This document shows, one piece after another, positions 1 through 7,809 of a DNA stretch of 45,165 nucleotides. Within the stretch, counting starts at the first letter, position 1. Each line of letters begins with the position of its first letter. The translations under genes were made by a program, and so were the position numbers. The DNA lies in assembly GCA_021806135.1 (NCBI GenBank), contig JAJZYB010000011.1:1-45165 (forward strand), read 5' to 3'. A model generated the notes under the pieces. That model saw only the letters and a list, made by a program, of their open reading frames with translations. It was not told the DNA's origin and did no database searches. The DNA is from Thermoplasmata archaeon. Its GTDB lineage: Archaea; Thermoplasmatota; Thermoplasmata; Lutacidiplasmatales; UBA184.

Positions 1-1120
1 CGCCCCTCACGAGGTACCCCCGGTCCTCCACCCCCACGCTCAACCGGAGCAGGCCATCCACGATCCCCCGGCGCCGGCGCTCCTCGGAAGGGATGGACTG
101 ATGGGTCATGAGGGCCGGGGACTCCACCAGGGACTCCACCCCGCCCAAGCTCTCCGCGAGGAGGAAGATCCTCAGCCGGGAGAGGAAGGACCGGGCCTCG
201 GTCTCCCCTCCCTTGAGCTCGACGCTCACCATCCCGCCCGGTCCGGACATCTGCCGGCGGGCGAGCTCGAACTGCGGGTGGGAGGGTAACCCCGGGAAGA
301 GCACCCGGGCCACCCGGGGGTGGCCCTCCAGCGCCTCCGCCACCGCCTGGGCATTCGCCGCATGGGCCCGCATCCTCAGCCCGAGGGTCCGGATCCCCCG
401 GAGCACCAGGTAGCAGTCCAGCGGACCCGGCACGGCCCCTAGCGCGTTCTGGAGCCACCGCATCCTCTCGTACAGCGCCTTCTCCCGGAACACCAGGGCC
501 CCTCCGAGGACGTCCGAGTGGCCTCCCAAGTACTTGGTGGTGGAATGCAAGACCACGTCCGCGCCGAGCCTCAGGGGCTGCTGGAAGTACGGGGTGGCGA
601 ACGTGTTGTCCACCACCGTGAGCGCGCCCGCCTCGTGCGACAGACGCGCCACCTCGGCGATGTCCGACAGGCCGAGCAGGGGATTCGTTGGGGATTCCAG
701 GTAGACCAGGGCAGTGGGGTGCTCCCGCAGCCGGCGGGCCAGGTCCTCGGTCCGGGAGAGGTCAAGGTACTCGGTCCGGGGGCCCCCCCGGCCCCGGAGG
801 TGCTCGAAGAGCCGGTAGGAACCCCCGTAGAGGTCCTCCCCCGCGAGGATCCGGGCCTCCCGCGGCAGGTGCATGACCAGGTTGGTCAGCGCCCCCAATC
901 CTGAGGAGTACGCCAGTGCCCCTGCTCCCCCCTCCAGGCTGGTGAGCGAACGCTCCAGGGCCGCCCGGGTGGGGTGGTTGGTCCTGGCGTAGTCGAACCC
1001 CCGGTGGGTGCCCGGGGCGCTCTGGACGAAGGTGCTGGTGAGGTAGACGGGTACGTTCACCGCGCCGGTCTGGGGATCCGGTTCCTGGCCGGCATGCACG
1101 GCATTCGTGTCAAACCGCAA
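1..1120 (-). CDS. Trans-sulfuration PLP enzyme (cystathionine gamma-synthase/lyase family), 3' end beyond window
   Basis: A cytosolic PLP enzyme of cysteine/methionine metabolism that makes or cleaves cystathionine. No ATG begins the frame. The best start is TTG at 1118-1120, about 5 nt after a strong GGAGGAAAGGAGGAG ribosome site and overlapping the stop of the upstream beta-synthase gene by 11 nt. The product opens LRFDTNAVHAGQ, then shows the family hallmarks: the SPTNP segment, DNTFATPYFQQP, and the PLP-lysine motif HSTTKYLGGHSD, followed by the C-terminal SLGGVESLVESP block. About 373 codons are visible and the stop lies left of position 1. Pairing with cystathionine beta-synthase suggests reverse trans-sulfuration (gamma-lyase), but sequence alone does not separate lyase from synthase. 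A paralogue lies at 15897-17114. Confidence 0.9.
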   Translation of the reverse strand, partial: MRFDTNAVHAGQEPDPQTGAVNVPVYLTSTFVQSAPGTHRGFDYARTNHPTRAALERSLTSLEGGAGALAYSSGLGALTNLVMHLPREARILAGEDLYGGSYRLFEHLRGRGGPRTEYLDLSRTEDLARRLREHPTALVYLESPTNPLLGLSDIAEVARLSHEAGALTVVDNTFATPYFQQPLRLGADVVLHSTTKYLGGHSDVLGGALVFREKALYERMRWLQNALGAVPGPLDCYLVLRGIRTLGLRMRAHAANAQAVAEALEGHPRVARVLFPGLPSHPQFELARRQMSGPGGMVSVELKGGETEARSFLSRLRIFLLAESLGGVESLVESPALMTHQSIPSEERRRRGIVDGLLRLSVGVEDRGYLVRG

Positions 1121-2504
1121 GGGTCTCCTCCTTTCCTCCGAAGAAGTGCAACAGGTCGTGGCGGGTGATCAGGCCCGCATAGCCGGTCCCATCCCGGACG
1201 AGGAGGGCCCGGTCCTCCCGGAGCCCGCGCAGGATCTCGGAGAGGGGGGTCGTCAGGAGGACCTCGCGGAACGGGGGGGAAAGGTAACCCCGGACCGACC
1301 GGTCGAGGACGCTCCCATCGGCGAGCACCCGCCGGAGCAGGTCCTCCTCCAACACGCTTCCGACGCACTGGCCGGAGTCGAGGACCGGGGCCTGGCCCAC
1401 CGCGTGGGCCTCCAAGAGCTGCAGCACCTCCCGGACCGGCTGGGAGGGCTCGGCGGCCAGGAGCGGCGGGTCAAAGTGCTTGGCCCCCAGCACCTCGCGG
1501 GCGGTCACCGATTCCTCGAAGAAGCCGTTCTCCCGCATCCACTCATCGGCGTAGAAGGTGCTCAGGTAGCGGTCGCCGGAATCCGGCAGGATGACCACCA
1601 CCCGGGCGTCGGGGCGGAGGCCAGCGCCCCGAGCCCACCTAAGCGCTCCGAGCACCGCCGCTCCGCTCGATCCACCGGCGAAGATCCCCTCCTCCCGGGC
1701 CAGGCGGCGGGCCATCCGGAAGGACTCCCCGTCCTGGACCGTGACGAACTCGTCGATCACGGAGAAGTCCACCGTCCGGGGGATCAGGTCCTCCCCGATC
1801 CCCTCGATCTTGTACGGAACGGCGGCCACCCGCTGCCCCGTCCGGGCGAAGGGGGCGAGGATGGAGCCCTCCGGGTCCACCGCCACCACCCGGGTGGAAG
1901 GGGAACGGGCCTTGAAGAATCGCCCGATCCCGCTCACGGTCCCGCCGGTGCCGATGGTCGCGACCACCGCATCCACCCTCCCGCCCAGCGCCTCCAAGAT
2001 CTCCGGGCCGGTGGTCTCGAAATGGGCCCGCGGGTTGCCCTCGTTCTCATACTGGTTCGGATAGTAGGCCCCTGGGATCTCCTGGGCGAGCCGACGGGCG
2101 ACGGAGTAGTTGCTCCGGGGATCCTCCGGGGCGACCCGGGAAGGGGTCACCACGACCCGCGCCCCCAGGGCCCGCAGGAGACGGATCTTCTCGGAACTCA
2201 TCTTGTCCGGGAGGACCACCACCAGTTGGTATCCCCGGACCGCGGCGCAGAGGGCCAGTCCCACCCCCGTGTTCCCGCTCGTCGCCTCCACCAGCGTTCC
2301 CCCCGGCTTGAGGAGGCCCTCCCTCTCCGCCCGGTCCACCATGCTGGGCCCGATCCGGTCCTTCACCGAGCCCCCGGGGTTCAGGTACTCGAGCTTCCCC
2401 AGCAGTTGGAAGGGCTCGTCCCGGGCCACCCGCCCCAACCGGACCAGCGGGGTGTTCCCGATGAGCGCCAGGATGTCCGGCGCGATCGCTGGCCGGCCCC
2501 GCAT
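1110..2504 (-). CDS. Cystathionine beta-synthase-like PLP enzyme with C-terminal CBS-domain pair
   Basis: Joins serine (or O-acetylserine) with homocysteine or sulfide in cytosolic cysteine metabolism. Domain order: a fold-type II PLP domain from about residue 8 to 320 with GNTPLVRL, the PLP lysine K48 in NPGGSVKDR, the SGNTG substrate loop, the GTGGT phosphate loop and FAGGSSG; then two CBS modules from about residue 335 to the end, which usually bind adenosyl ligands and regulate the enzyme. The ATG at 2504 is chosen because the catalytic domain starts right after it; the frame stays open to 2552 but that extension looks non-coding. Total length is 464 residues, normal for a CBS-domain-bearing enzyme. 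Its stop overlaps the start of the downstream trans-sulfuration gene, so the two are probably translated together. O-acetylserine sulfhydrylase activity is an alternative. Confidence 0.92.
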   Translation of the reverse strand: MRGRPAIAPDILALIGNTPLVRLGRVARDEPFQLLGKLEYLNPGGSVKDRIGPSMVDRAEREGLLKPGGTLVEATSGNTGVGLALCAAVRGYQLVVVLPDKMSSEKIRLLRALGARVVVTPSRVAPEDPRSNYSVARRLAQEIPGAYYPNQYENEGNPRAHFETTGPEILEALGGRVDAVVATIGTGGTVSGIGRFFKARSPSTRVVAVDPEGSILAPFARTGQRVAAVPYKIEGIGEDLIPRTVDFSVIDEFVTVQDGESFRMARRLAREEGIFAGGSSGAAVLGALRWARGAGLRPDARVVVILPDSGDRYLSTFYADEWMRENGFFEESVTAREVLGAKHFDPPLLAAEPSQPVREVLQLLEAHAVGQAPVLDSGQCVGSVLEEDLLRRVLADGSVLDRSVRGYLSPPFREVLLTTPLSEILRGLREDRALLVRDGTGYAGLITRHDLLHFFGGKEETLAV

Positions 2505-2539
2505 GGTTCGCCCAACGGCCCTCCCCCTTTGAGCCTGAC

Positions 2540-2562
2540 GGTTTGCCCGCAAGAGGCAAACC
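2540..2562. promoter_or_regulatory. 8-bp perfect inverted repeat in a divergent intergenic region (possible operator)
   Basis: GGTTTGCC and GGCAAACC flank a 7-nt spacer. The palindrome sits in the 82-nt gap between the leftward cystathionine beta-synthase and the rightward exported-protein gene. This fits an operator for a dimeric regulator, but a chance palindrome or an RNA hairpin cannot be excluded. Confidence 0.4.
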
Positions 2563-2586
2563 TAGAGGTAGCGGTGGGCTCTCCAC

Positions 2587-3411
2587 GTGCCCGTGGCCCC
2601 GGCTCGCGTCCTCCGCACCCTCCCCTGGGTGGTCCCGCTGCTGGCCCTCGCGCTCACGCTGCCCGGGGTCCTGGCCACCTCCACGTCGGGGGCTCCCCCC
2701 CCTCCGCTACCCTCGCCTGAACCTGCCGGGCTCTTGGAGCTCTCCACCCCGACCACCACCCCGGGAACCTCCGTCACCGTGGGGCTCACCGTCACGAACG
2801 ACCTGGGGACCCCCATCGACAATGCGAGCCTCCAGGTCGCCTTCTACCGCTTCGACGTGAACGGCGCGACCCAGGGACTGAGCCCGGGAGACGCCTGGGC
2901 TCCCACCTTCTCGGGCACCCTGACGCTTCCCTCCGGCGTGCAGGGCAGGGGGGAGGGACTCTCCGGGAATTTCACCCTGCCCTCGTTGCCCCCCGCTGGA
3001 ACGGTCCGTCTCACCCTTCCGGTGGCGGTCCCCGCCTCAGCGCCGGCGGGAAGCTATCTCCTGAGGGACCGCCTTCTCGTCAACACCACCCAGGCCGAAT
3101 ACCTCTTCGCGTCCAGAGGCTATTTCCCGGATGCGCTATGGGCCCGCGCCACCCTCACCGGCAACGGGACGCCCATCCTGAACCTGACCCTCCTCGGCGT
3201 TTCGGGAGTGGTCCCCGAGAGCGCGCTCGGGGTGGTCTCCCCCTGGGTGACTCCGATCCTCCTGGGGATCCTCGGCACCGCTCTGGCGGTGGCGGCGGCC
3301 GTCGGGGTCCATCTGGTCCGGCAGCGCCGCCGGCCCCCGAAGCATCAATCCAGCTCTGGGGCGAGCGGGGAACCGGACCGGAACCAGGCGCCCAGGGCCT
3401 TCGGGAAGTAA
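2587..3411 (+). CDS. Exported, C-terminally membrane-anchored protein of unknown function
   Basis: Starts at GTG 2587. Residues 1-31 form a signal peptide (positive residues, then a long Leu/Ala/Val core ending near LATSTSG). A Pro-rich linker follows, then a roughly 160-residue beta-rich, Thr/Ser-rich ectodomain with phrases such as SVTVGLTVTNDLGTPIDNA that resemble CARDB/Ig-like folds. It has several N-x-S/T sites that could be N-glycosylated. A single transmembrane helix lies at about residues 222-245, followed by an Arg-rich cytoplasmic tail of about 30 residues. The protein is therefore likely displayed outside the membrane. Its last 67 nt overlap the convergent geranylgeranyl reductase gene. 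I recognise no family; adhesion or a structural surface role is only a guess from the fold. Confidence 0.75.
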   Translation: MPVAPARVLRTLPWVVPLLALALTLPGVLATSTSGAPPPPLPSPEPAGLLELSTPTTTPGTSVTVGLTVTNDLGTPIDNASLQVAFYRFDVNGATQGLSPGDAWAPTFSGTLTLPSGVQGRGEGLSGNFTLPSLPPAGTVRLTLPVAVPASAPAGSYLLRDRLLVNTTQAEYLFASRGYFPDALWARATLTGNGTPILNLTLLGVSGVVPESALGVVSPWVTPILLGILGTALAVAAAVGVHLVRQRRRPPKHQSSSGASGEPDRNQAPRAFGK

Positions 3412-4577
3412 CGGACGAGGGCGGGAGACTGCCGGAGGAGTTGCCGGGCCGTCACCGTGGGGAAGTCGATGTCCCCCAGGGCGATGATGCTCGAGAGGAG
3501 ACCTTCCTCGTCCAAGAGGTCCAAGAGGCGCTCGAAGTCCTCGTCCTTCAGCCGCAGGAAGAGCCGACGGAGGAACCAGGCCCGCCGGAACTCCTCCCCC
3601 AGCTCCCGGCGCCAACGGACCCCGTAAGCCTCCAGGGCGGGGGCGAGCGCCTCTCCCCGGGTGAGCGCCTCGTGGGCCACCTCGGCGGCGATCTCGGCCG
3701 CCCGCATCCCGGTGTAGATGCCCCCCCCGGAGAGCGGCTTGACCTGCCCGGCGGCATCGCCCACGAGGAGGACGTGGTCCCCCTCCGTCCGGGGCACCTC
3801 CCCGATGGGGATGCCAGCCACCACCACCTCCACCGGCTCCGGAACGGGCCGGCCCGCTTCCCGGGCCATCTGCCCCACCAACGCCTGGTAGTAGTCCCGG
3901 GCGGTCCGGCCGGTGTCCGCCCGGACCGCGACCCCGATCCGGGCGAGCCCGCCACCATCGGGGACGGACCAGCCGAAGAGACCCGGGGCCAGGGCCCGCC
4001 CCAGATACACCTGCACCTGGTCCGGCTCCCCCACGCTCCAGGGCACCTCGGCCTCGAAGGCCGGCAGGATCTCCAACGGCCGGCGGAGGCGGAAGGCCCG
4101 GGCCACCGGGCTCGTCACCCCGTCCGCTCCCACCACCAGTCGGGCCCGGACCTCCCGGGCCTCCCCCTCCACGGTGCGGAAGGTCAGGACGGGCCGGCCG
4201 GCGGATGGCCGTTCCTTGAGCCCCGTGAACTTCCATCCCGGTTCCACTCGCGTGCCGGCCCCGGCCGCCCGCTCGGCGAGGGCCTGGTCGAGCCCGCTCC
4301 TGGAGAGGACGTAGGCCCGGGGCTCCGGCGCGGAGAAGCTCAGGCGACGCAAAGACGGGCTGAAGATGGACGCCCCCCGGATGATGTGCCGGACCATCCG
4401 GTCCGTCCCGGCCATGCGGAGCACCCTGGCCGAGACCAAACCGGCACACTGGACCGGGAACCCCACCCGGCGGTGCTCCTCGGCAAGGAGGACCGAATGT
4501 CCCTGCCGGGCCAGATGGTAGGCGGCGGTGCTGCCGGCGGGGCCGGCGCCCACCACGACGACCTCCACTTCCTCCAC
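3345..4577 (-). CDS. Geranylgeranyl reductase family FAD-dependent oxidoreductase
   Basis: Likely saturates double bonds of geranylgeranyl chains in archaeal membrane lipids (digeranylgeranylglycerophospholipid reductase), acting at the cytoplasmic membrane face. The N-terminus VEVVVVGAGPAGSTAAYHLA is the FAD-binding GxGxxG fold. GFPVQCAGLVS matches the family's redox-Cys region. LAPGLFGWSVPDGGGLARIGV corresponds to the substrate-binding PxxYxW region, and VGDAAGQVKPLSGGGI is the second FAD motif. The 410-residue length is typical. It lies 44 nt after kae1 and is probably in the same leftward operon. The 3' end overlaps the convergent exported-protein gene by 67 nt. Other substrates, such as menaquinone or polyprenol chains, are possible for this family. 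Confidence 0.9.
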   Translation of the reverse strand: MEEVEVVVVGAGPAGSTAAYHLARQGHSVLLAEEHRRVGFPVQCAGLVSARVLRMAGTDRMVRHIIRGASIFSPSLRRLSFSAPEPRAYVLSRSGLDQALAERAAGAGTRVEPGWKFTGLKERPSAGRPVLTFRTVEGEAREVRARLVVGADGVTSPVARAFRLRRPLEILPAFEAEVPWSVGEPDQVQVYLGRALAPGLFGWSVPDGGGLARIGVAVRADTGRTARDYYQALVGQMAREAGRPVPEPVEVVVAGIPIGEVPRTEGDHVLLVGDAAGQVKPLSGGGIYTGMRAAEIAAEVAHEALTRGEALAPALEAYGVRWRRELGEEFRRAWFLRRLFLRLKDEDFERLLDLLDEEGLLSSIIALGDIDFPTVTARQLLRQSPALVRYFPKALGAWFRSGSPLAPELD

Positions 4578-4621
4578 GGGGGACGGAGCCGCGCGGGCCT
4601 ATTTACGCCCGCCTCGAGGCT

Positions 4622-5641
4622 TCAGGGCCGGCCGGGCGGGACGGCTCCGCCGGCCAGACGGACCCGCCAGGGCGCGGTCACCTGGTCCGTGCGTTGCCGG
4701 GGGTCCACCGCGCTCTCGGAAAGGGGGACCGCTCCGCCGGTCCCGTTGACCAGGGTCCCGGTCCAGGCGATCATCGCCCCGTTGTCCACGCAGAGCGCGG
4801 GAGGCGGCGCATAGACCCGGATCCCCCGGGCCCGGGCCATCCCTTCCACCATGGCCCGGAGCCGCCGGTTGCAGGCCACCCCTCCGCCGAGGACGAGTTC
4901 GGACCTGCCCAGATGGGCGAGGGCCCGCTCGGCCACCTCGCAGAGCATGGAGTACGCCGTCACCTCCACGCTGGCAGCCACATCCTCCCGGGGAGCGCCC
5001 CGGTTCAAGAGGGTCCGGGCGGCGGTGAAAAGGCCGGAGAAGCTCACATCCATCCCATGGACCGAATAGGGAAGCTCGTAGCGTGGGTTCCCCTCCTTCG
5101 CCCACCGCTCCAGCACCGGTCCCCCGGGGAAGGTCGCGCCGAGGCCCAGCGCAAGCTTGTCCAGGAAGTTCCCCACCCCGAGGTCGAGGGTCTCCCCCAG
5201 GACCCGGTAGCGCCCGTGGCCGTAGGCGATGACCTGAGTGTTGCCCCCGGAAGCGTAGAGGAGGACCGGGTCCTCGAACCCGCTCATGATCCGGGCGATC
5301 TCCAGATGCGCGACGCAGTGGTTGACGGGGAGGAGGGGGAGCTCCCACGCCTGGACGAGCGTCCGCGCCACGGTGGCTCCCGCCCGGAGGCAAGGGCCGA
5401 GGCCGGGCCCCTGGGAGAAGGCCACTCCGGAGAGGTCGCTTGCGTCGATCCGAGCATCCGAGAGCGCCTTCTCCAAGAGCCCCGGGAAGACCTCGGCGTG
5501 ATGGTTCGCGGCCTCCCGGGGGTGGATGCCTCCCTGGGGGGGACGGTACATGTCCGTGGCGCAGCTCAAGACCCGGGCCTCCTCGTCGACGACCCCCACC
5601 GAGGCGGTGTGGGCGGTGGACTCGATCCCGAGGAGCTTCAT
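4622..5641 (-). CDS. kae1: Kae1/TsaD, tRNA N6-threonylcarbamoyladenosine synthase catalytic subunit
   Basis: Transfers the threonylcarbamoyl group to A37 of ANN-decoding tRNAs as part of the KEOPS complex. The start MKLLGIESTAHTASVGVV is the ASKHA ATPase opening. The metal-binding HxxxH is H108/H112 in VNHCVAHLEIA, YASGGNTQV is the nucleotide loop, and GGGVACNRRL the C-terminal motif. At 339 residues it is Kae1 alone; the Bud32 kinase that is fused in some archaea is not attached here. ATG 5641 is preceded by a C/G-rich leader with no clear ribosome site. The gene is 45 nt after the flippase and 44 nt before the geranylgeranyl reductase. The t6A product would be the substrate of the methylthiotransferase found broken at 38032-38705. 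Confidence 0.96.
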   Translation of the reverse strand: MKLLGIESTAHTASVGVVDEEARVLSCATDMYRPPQGGIHPREAANHHAEVFPGLLEKALSDARIDASDLSGVAFSQGPGLGPCLRAGATVARTLVQAWELPLLPVNHCVAHLEIARIMSGFEDPVLLYASGGNTQVIAYGHGRYRVLGETLDLGVGNFLDKLALGLGATFPGGPVLERWAKEGNPRYELPYSVHGMDVSFSGLFTAARTLLNRGAPREDVAASVEVTAYSMLCEVAERALAHLGRSELVLGGGVACNRRLRAMVEGMARARGIRVYAPPPALCVDNGAMIAWTGTLVNGTGGAVPLSESAVDPRQRTDQVTAPWRVRLAGGAVPPGRP

Positions 5642-5686
5642 GGGGATCGGGAGGACGGGAGGGGACCCTGTAACCCTTGCCCTCCT

Positions 5687-7414
5687 TCATCGGGCCGAAG
5701 GAGGGGCTTCCCCATCCCCGGCGCGGGATGCGGTGGGCTCCCGGTCCTCATCGCCCTCCCGCCAGCAGAGCTGGGCAATGTCCTCGGCCAACGACCGGGG
5801 AAGCCCGACGCTGGCGGCCAGGGTCAGGGCATCGCGCCGGGACAGCTCTCCCGTGGCGATGAGCACGGCCGCGTAGACCACCACCCCCCCGGCGAGGACG
5901 AGGAGCAAGACCAGGACCTCCTGGACGGGAGGATAGGCCAGGAAGAGCTCCGGGACGGTCCGCGAGAAGAGGCGTAGCGCCCCCGCCTGCGGGAGCGCCC
6001 GCAGGCCCAGGTTCGCGAGGTGGGAGAAGTCCCGGGAGAAGAGCAGGAAGGTGAGGGAGGCGCCCCCCAGGATCACCGCGTAGGGTTTCAGGTCCAGATG
6101 CACGCCGACGTACCGGTGCAGCCAGATGGCATTCATGCCGAGGCCGGCCAGGGCGGCGCCGAGGATCGCCACCCCGGCTCCGGTGACCCCCCAGCTCAGC
6201 GGGAACCCCGGCCGGGACGGGACCAGGAGGTAGAGGAGGGCCACCATGACGCCGAGCTGAACGGCAGAGAGGTAGAACTCCCGCCGCTGCTGTCCCACCG
6301 CGTCGAGCACCGTCCCCATGATCCGGAAGATGGACTGGGGGACCGTCGCCACCGCAAGGAAGATGAGCGCGGTGGCCCCGCTGACGAACCCACCGGTCGC
6401 CACCACGTTGCTGTACAGGATGTTCAACAGGTTCACCCGGAAGACCACCACCGCGACGACCACGGGGGCGAGGAGCATCACCGTGAACCGGAGGCCCTTG
6501 CGGGTCCGACGGCGGATCTCCTGGTCCTCCCCCCGGATGTGGAGGGAGGCCATGTCCGGGAAGAGCGGGACGGTGATGGCGTTCGGGAGGAACATGAGCA
6601 GGATGAAGAACGCGTTCGCCACGGCGAAGATCTGGAGCTGGGCGTTGTTCAGATAGTAGGCCACGAAGAACGGGGTGATGGTCCCCACCGTGTAGGTGAG
6701 GAACATGGCCCCCATCAGCGGGGCCGAGAAGGTGAACATGGTCCTCAGGGCATGGCCGAAGTGGCGCAGGCGTATGGTCGACAGATAGCCGAGGCAGTAC
6801 AGGGCCGACGCGCTCGCGCCGACCACGTAGGCCGCGGCCATGTAGGTCACCATGCTGATGTTCACGGTGCTCTGCGTGTACTGGAGGGCGACCACCACCA
6901 GGAGGCTGGTCCGCACCACGGCCTCGACCAGGAAGGGGACCTGTCCCCGGGCCGCATCCCCCCGGGCCACGTGCCCCCAGGAGTAGACGAAGGAGGGGGT
7001 TTCCAGCAGTGGGACCGCCAGGAAGAGGTAGAGCGGGAGCCCGTGGGCCTCGAGGGGGAAACCGAACTCCGGGGCCAGGAGGGCGAAGGCCACCGCCACG
7101 GCCGACATGGAGGCGAGGCGGAAGGTGAGGTAGGCCCCGGAGAGGACCTTGAGGTCTCCCCCCCGGGCCGCGAAGTAGGTGTACGCGGAGCTCAGGCGGA
7201 GGTCGGCCAACGAGGCGATGCCGGTGCTGATGAGCAGGTAGAGCGTGGCGGTCCCGAGGAAGTTCAAGCCCGGGCACGTGGACACGTTCGCCGCGCAGGC
7301 GCCACCGTAGGCCACCTGAAAGAAGAAGACCTTGGTGGCGATCCAACCCAAGAACTGCCCGCCCACGGCCACCAGGAAGACCGCCGCGGTGGCCACGGCG
7401 AACCGGTTGGTCAA
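5687..7414 (-). CDS. Multi-pass flippase-like membrane protein (polysaccharide biosynthesis/MATE-like superfamily)
   Basis: About 575 residues with roughly 14 hydrophobic helices spread over nearly the whole length and a short charged C-terminal tail. The pattern (pairs of helices, polar loops with KGLRFTVMLLAP, YSNVVATGGFVSGATALIF in the second half) fits Wzx/MurJ-like exporters of lipid-linked glycans. Family assignment is from topology and general look, not a diagnostic motif. The only canonical start is TTG 7414, which lacks a ribosome site. The same frame stays open upstream to about 7540 and reads FLKKGGSASAPGEEPPQLTG just before it, so the true N-terminus may be longer with a non-standard start (CTG at 7490-7492 is one option). 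Probably first in an operon with kae1 and the reductase. Confidence 0.75.
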   Translation of the reverse strand: MTNRFAVATAAVFLVAVGGQFLGWIATKVFFFQVAYGGACAANVSTCPGLNFLGTATLYLLISTGIASLADLRLSSAYTYFAARGGDLKVLSGAYLTFRLASMSAVAVAFALLAPEFGFPLEAHGLPLYLFLAVPLLETPSFVYSWGHVARGDAARGQVPFLVEAVVRTSLLVVVALQYTQSTVNISMVTYMAAAYVVGASASALYCLGYLSTIRLRHFGHALRTMFTFSAPLMGAMFLTYTVGTITPFFVAYYLNNAQLQIFAVANAFFILLMFLPNAITVPLFPDMASLHIRGEDQEIRRRTRKGLRFTVMLLAPVVVAVVVFRVNLLNILYSNVVATGGFVSGATALIFLAVATVPQSIFRIMGTVLDAVGQQRREFYLSAVQLGVMVALLYLLVPSRPGFPLSWGVTGAGVAILGAALAGLGMNAIWLHRYVGVHLDLKPYAVILGGASLTFLLFSRDFSHLANLGLRALPQAGALRLFSRTVPELFLAYPPVQEVLVLLLVLAGGVVVYAAVLIATGELSRRDALTLAASVGLPRSLAEDIAQLCWREGDEDREPTASRAGDGEAPPSAR

Positions 7415-7526
7415 CGGGGCGGCGGTCCGGGCGGAGCCGGTGAGCTGGGGGGGTTCCTCCCCCGGTGCGGACGCTGATCCTCCCTTCTTCAGAAACCGGT
7501 CCCCCTGGGGGAGGACGGGTCCCCCG

Positions 7527-7533
7527 TAAAATA
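7527..7533 (-). promoter_or_regulatory. TATA box for the flippase operon
   Basis: Reads GTATTTTAC on the minus strand and is the most AT-rich spot of the 136-nt gap between the 77-aa gene and the flippase. A TATA-box spacing of about 26 nt would place the transcription start near 7503, upstream of both candidate flippase starts. Confidence 0.45.
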
Positions 7534-7550
7534 CACTTGGACTAAGGGGT

Positions 7551-7784
7551 TCACGGCCGGTCGGAGACGGTCTCCACCTGGAACCAGATCCGCTTGCCCT
7601 TGAGGGCGGTGTGGACCCGGTCGGCGAAGAAGAGCGAATCCCTCACCGTGGCCTCCCGGTCCCACTCGTAGAGGAAGTCGTATTCCCCCTGGACCGGTCG
7701 GAAGCCGAGGTCCGCCAGGAGTGCGGCCACCTCCGAGAAGGGAGCCCCCTCGGAATCCATGACCAGCCTGAGGTAGGTCCGCAT
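7551..7784 (-). CDS. Small uncharacterised protein, 77 aa
   Basis: Begins at ATG 7784 (MRTYLRLVMDSEG) and lies 25 nt after the tgtA stop, so it is probably read from the same transcript. It mixes hydrophobic strands and charged helices (VAALLADLGF, YDFLYEWDREATVRDSLFFADRVHTALKG, WFQVETVSD) with a pattern like a compact alpha/beta ferredoxin-like fold. It has no Cys clusters, signal peptide or membrane segment. GC3 is high, as in its neighbours, which supports coding. I do not recognise the family. The position next to archaeosine transglycosylase could hint at RNA metabolism, but this is inference. Confidence 0.65.
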   Translation of the reverse strand: MRTYLRLVMDSEGAPFSEVAALLADLGFRPVQGEYDFLYEWDREATVRDSLFFADRVHTALKGKRIWFQVETVSDRP

Positions 7785-7809
7785 GGGGGAGGTGGAGACG
7801 GCCGGGCGG

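Noticed and set aside
1107-2720. Plus-strand open frame of 537 codons
   Set aside because: Shadow of cystathionine beta-synthase on the opposite strand; composition is His/Pro/Gly/Arg-rich without any domain.
6020-7477. Plus-strand 485-codon frame rich in Gly/Glu/His
   Set aside because: Antisense to the multi-helix flippase gene; charged repeats are the expected reverse complement of hydrophobic codons.
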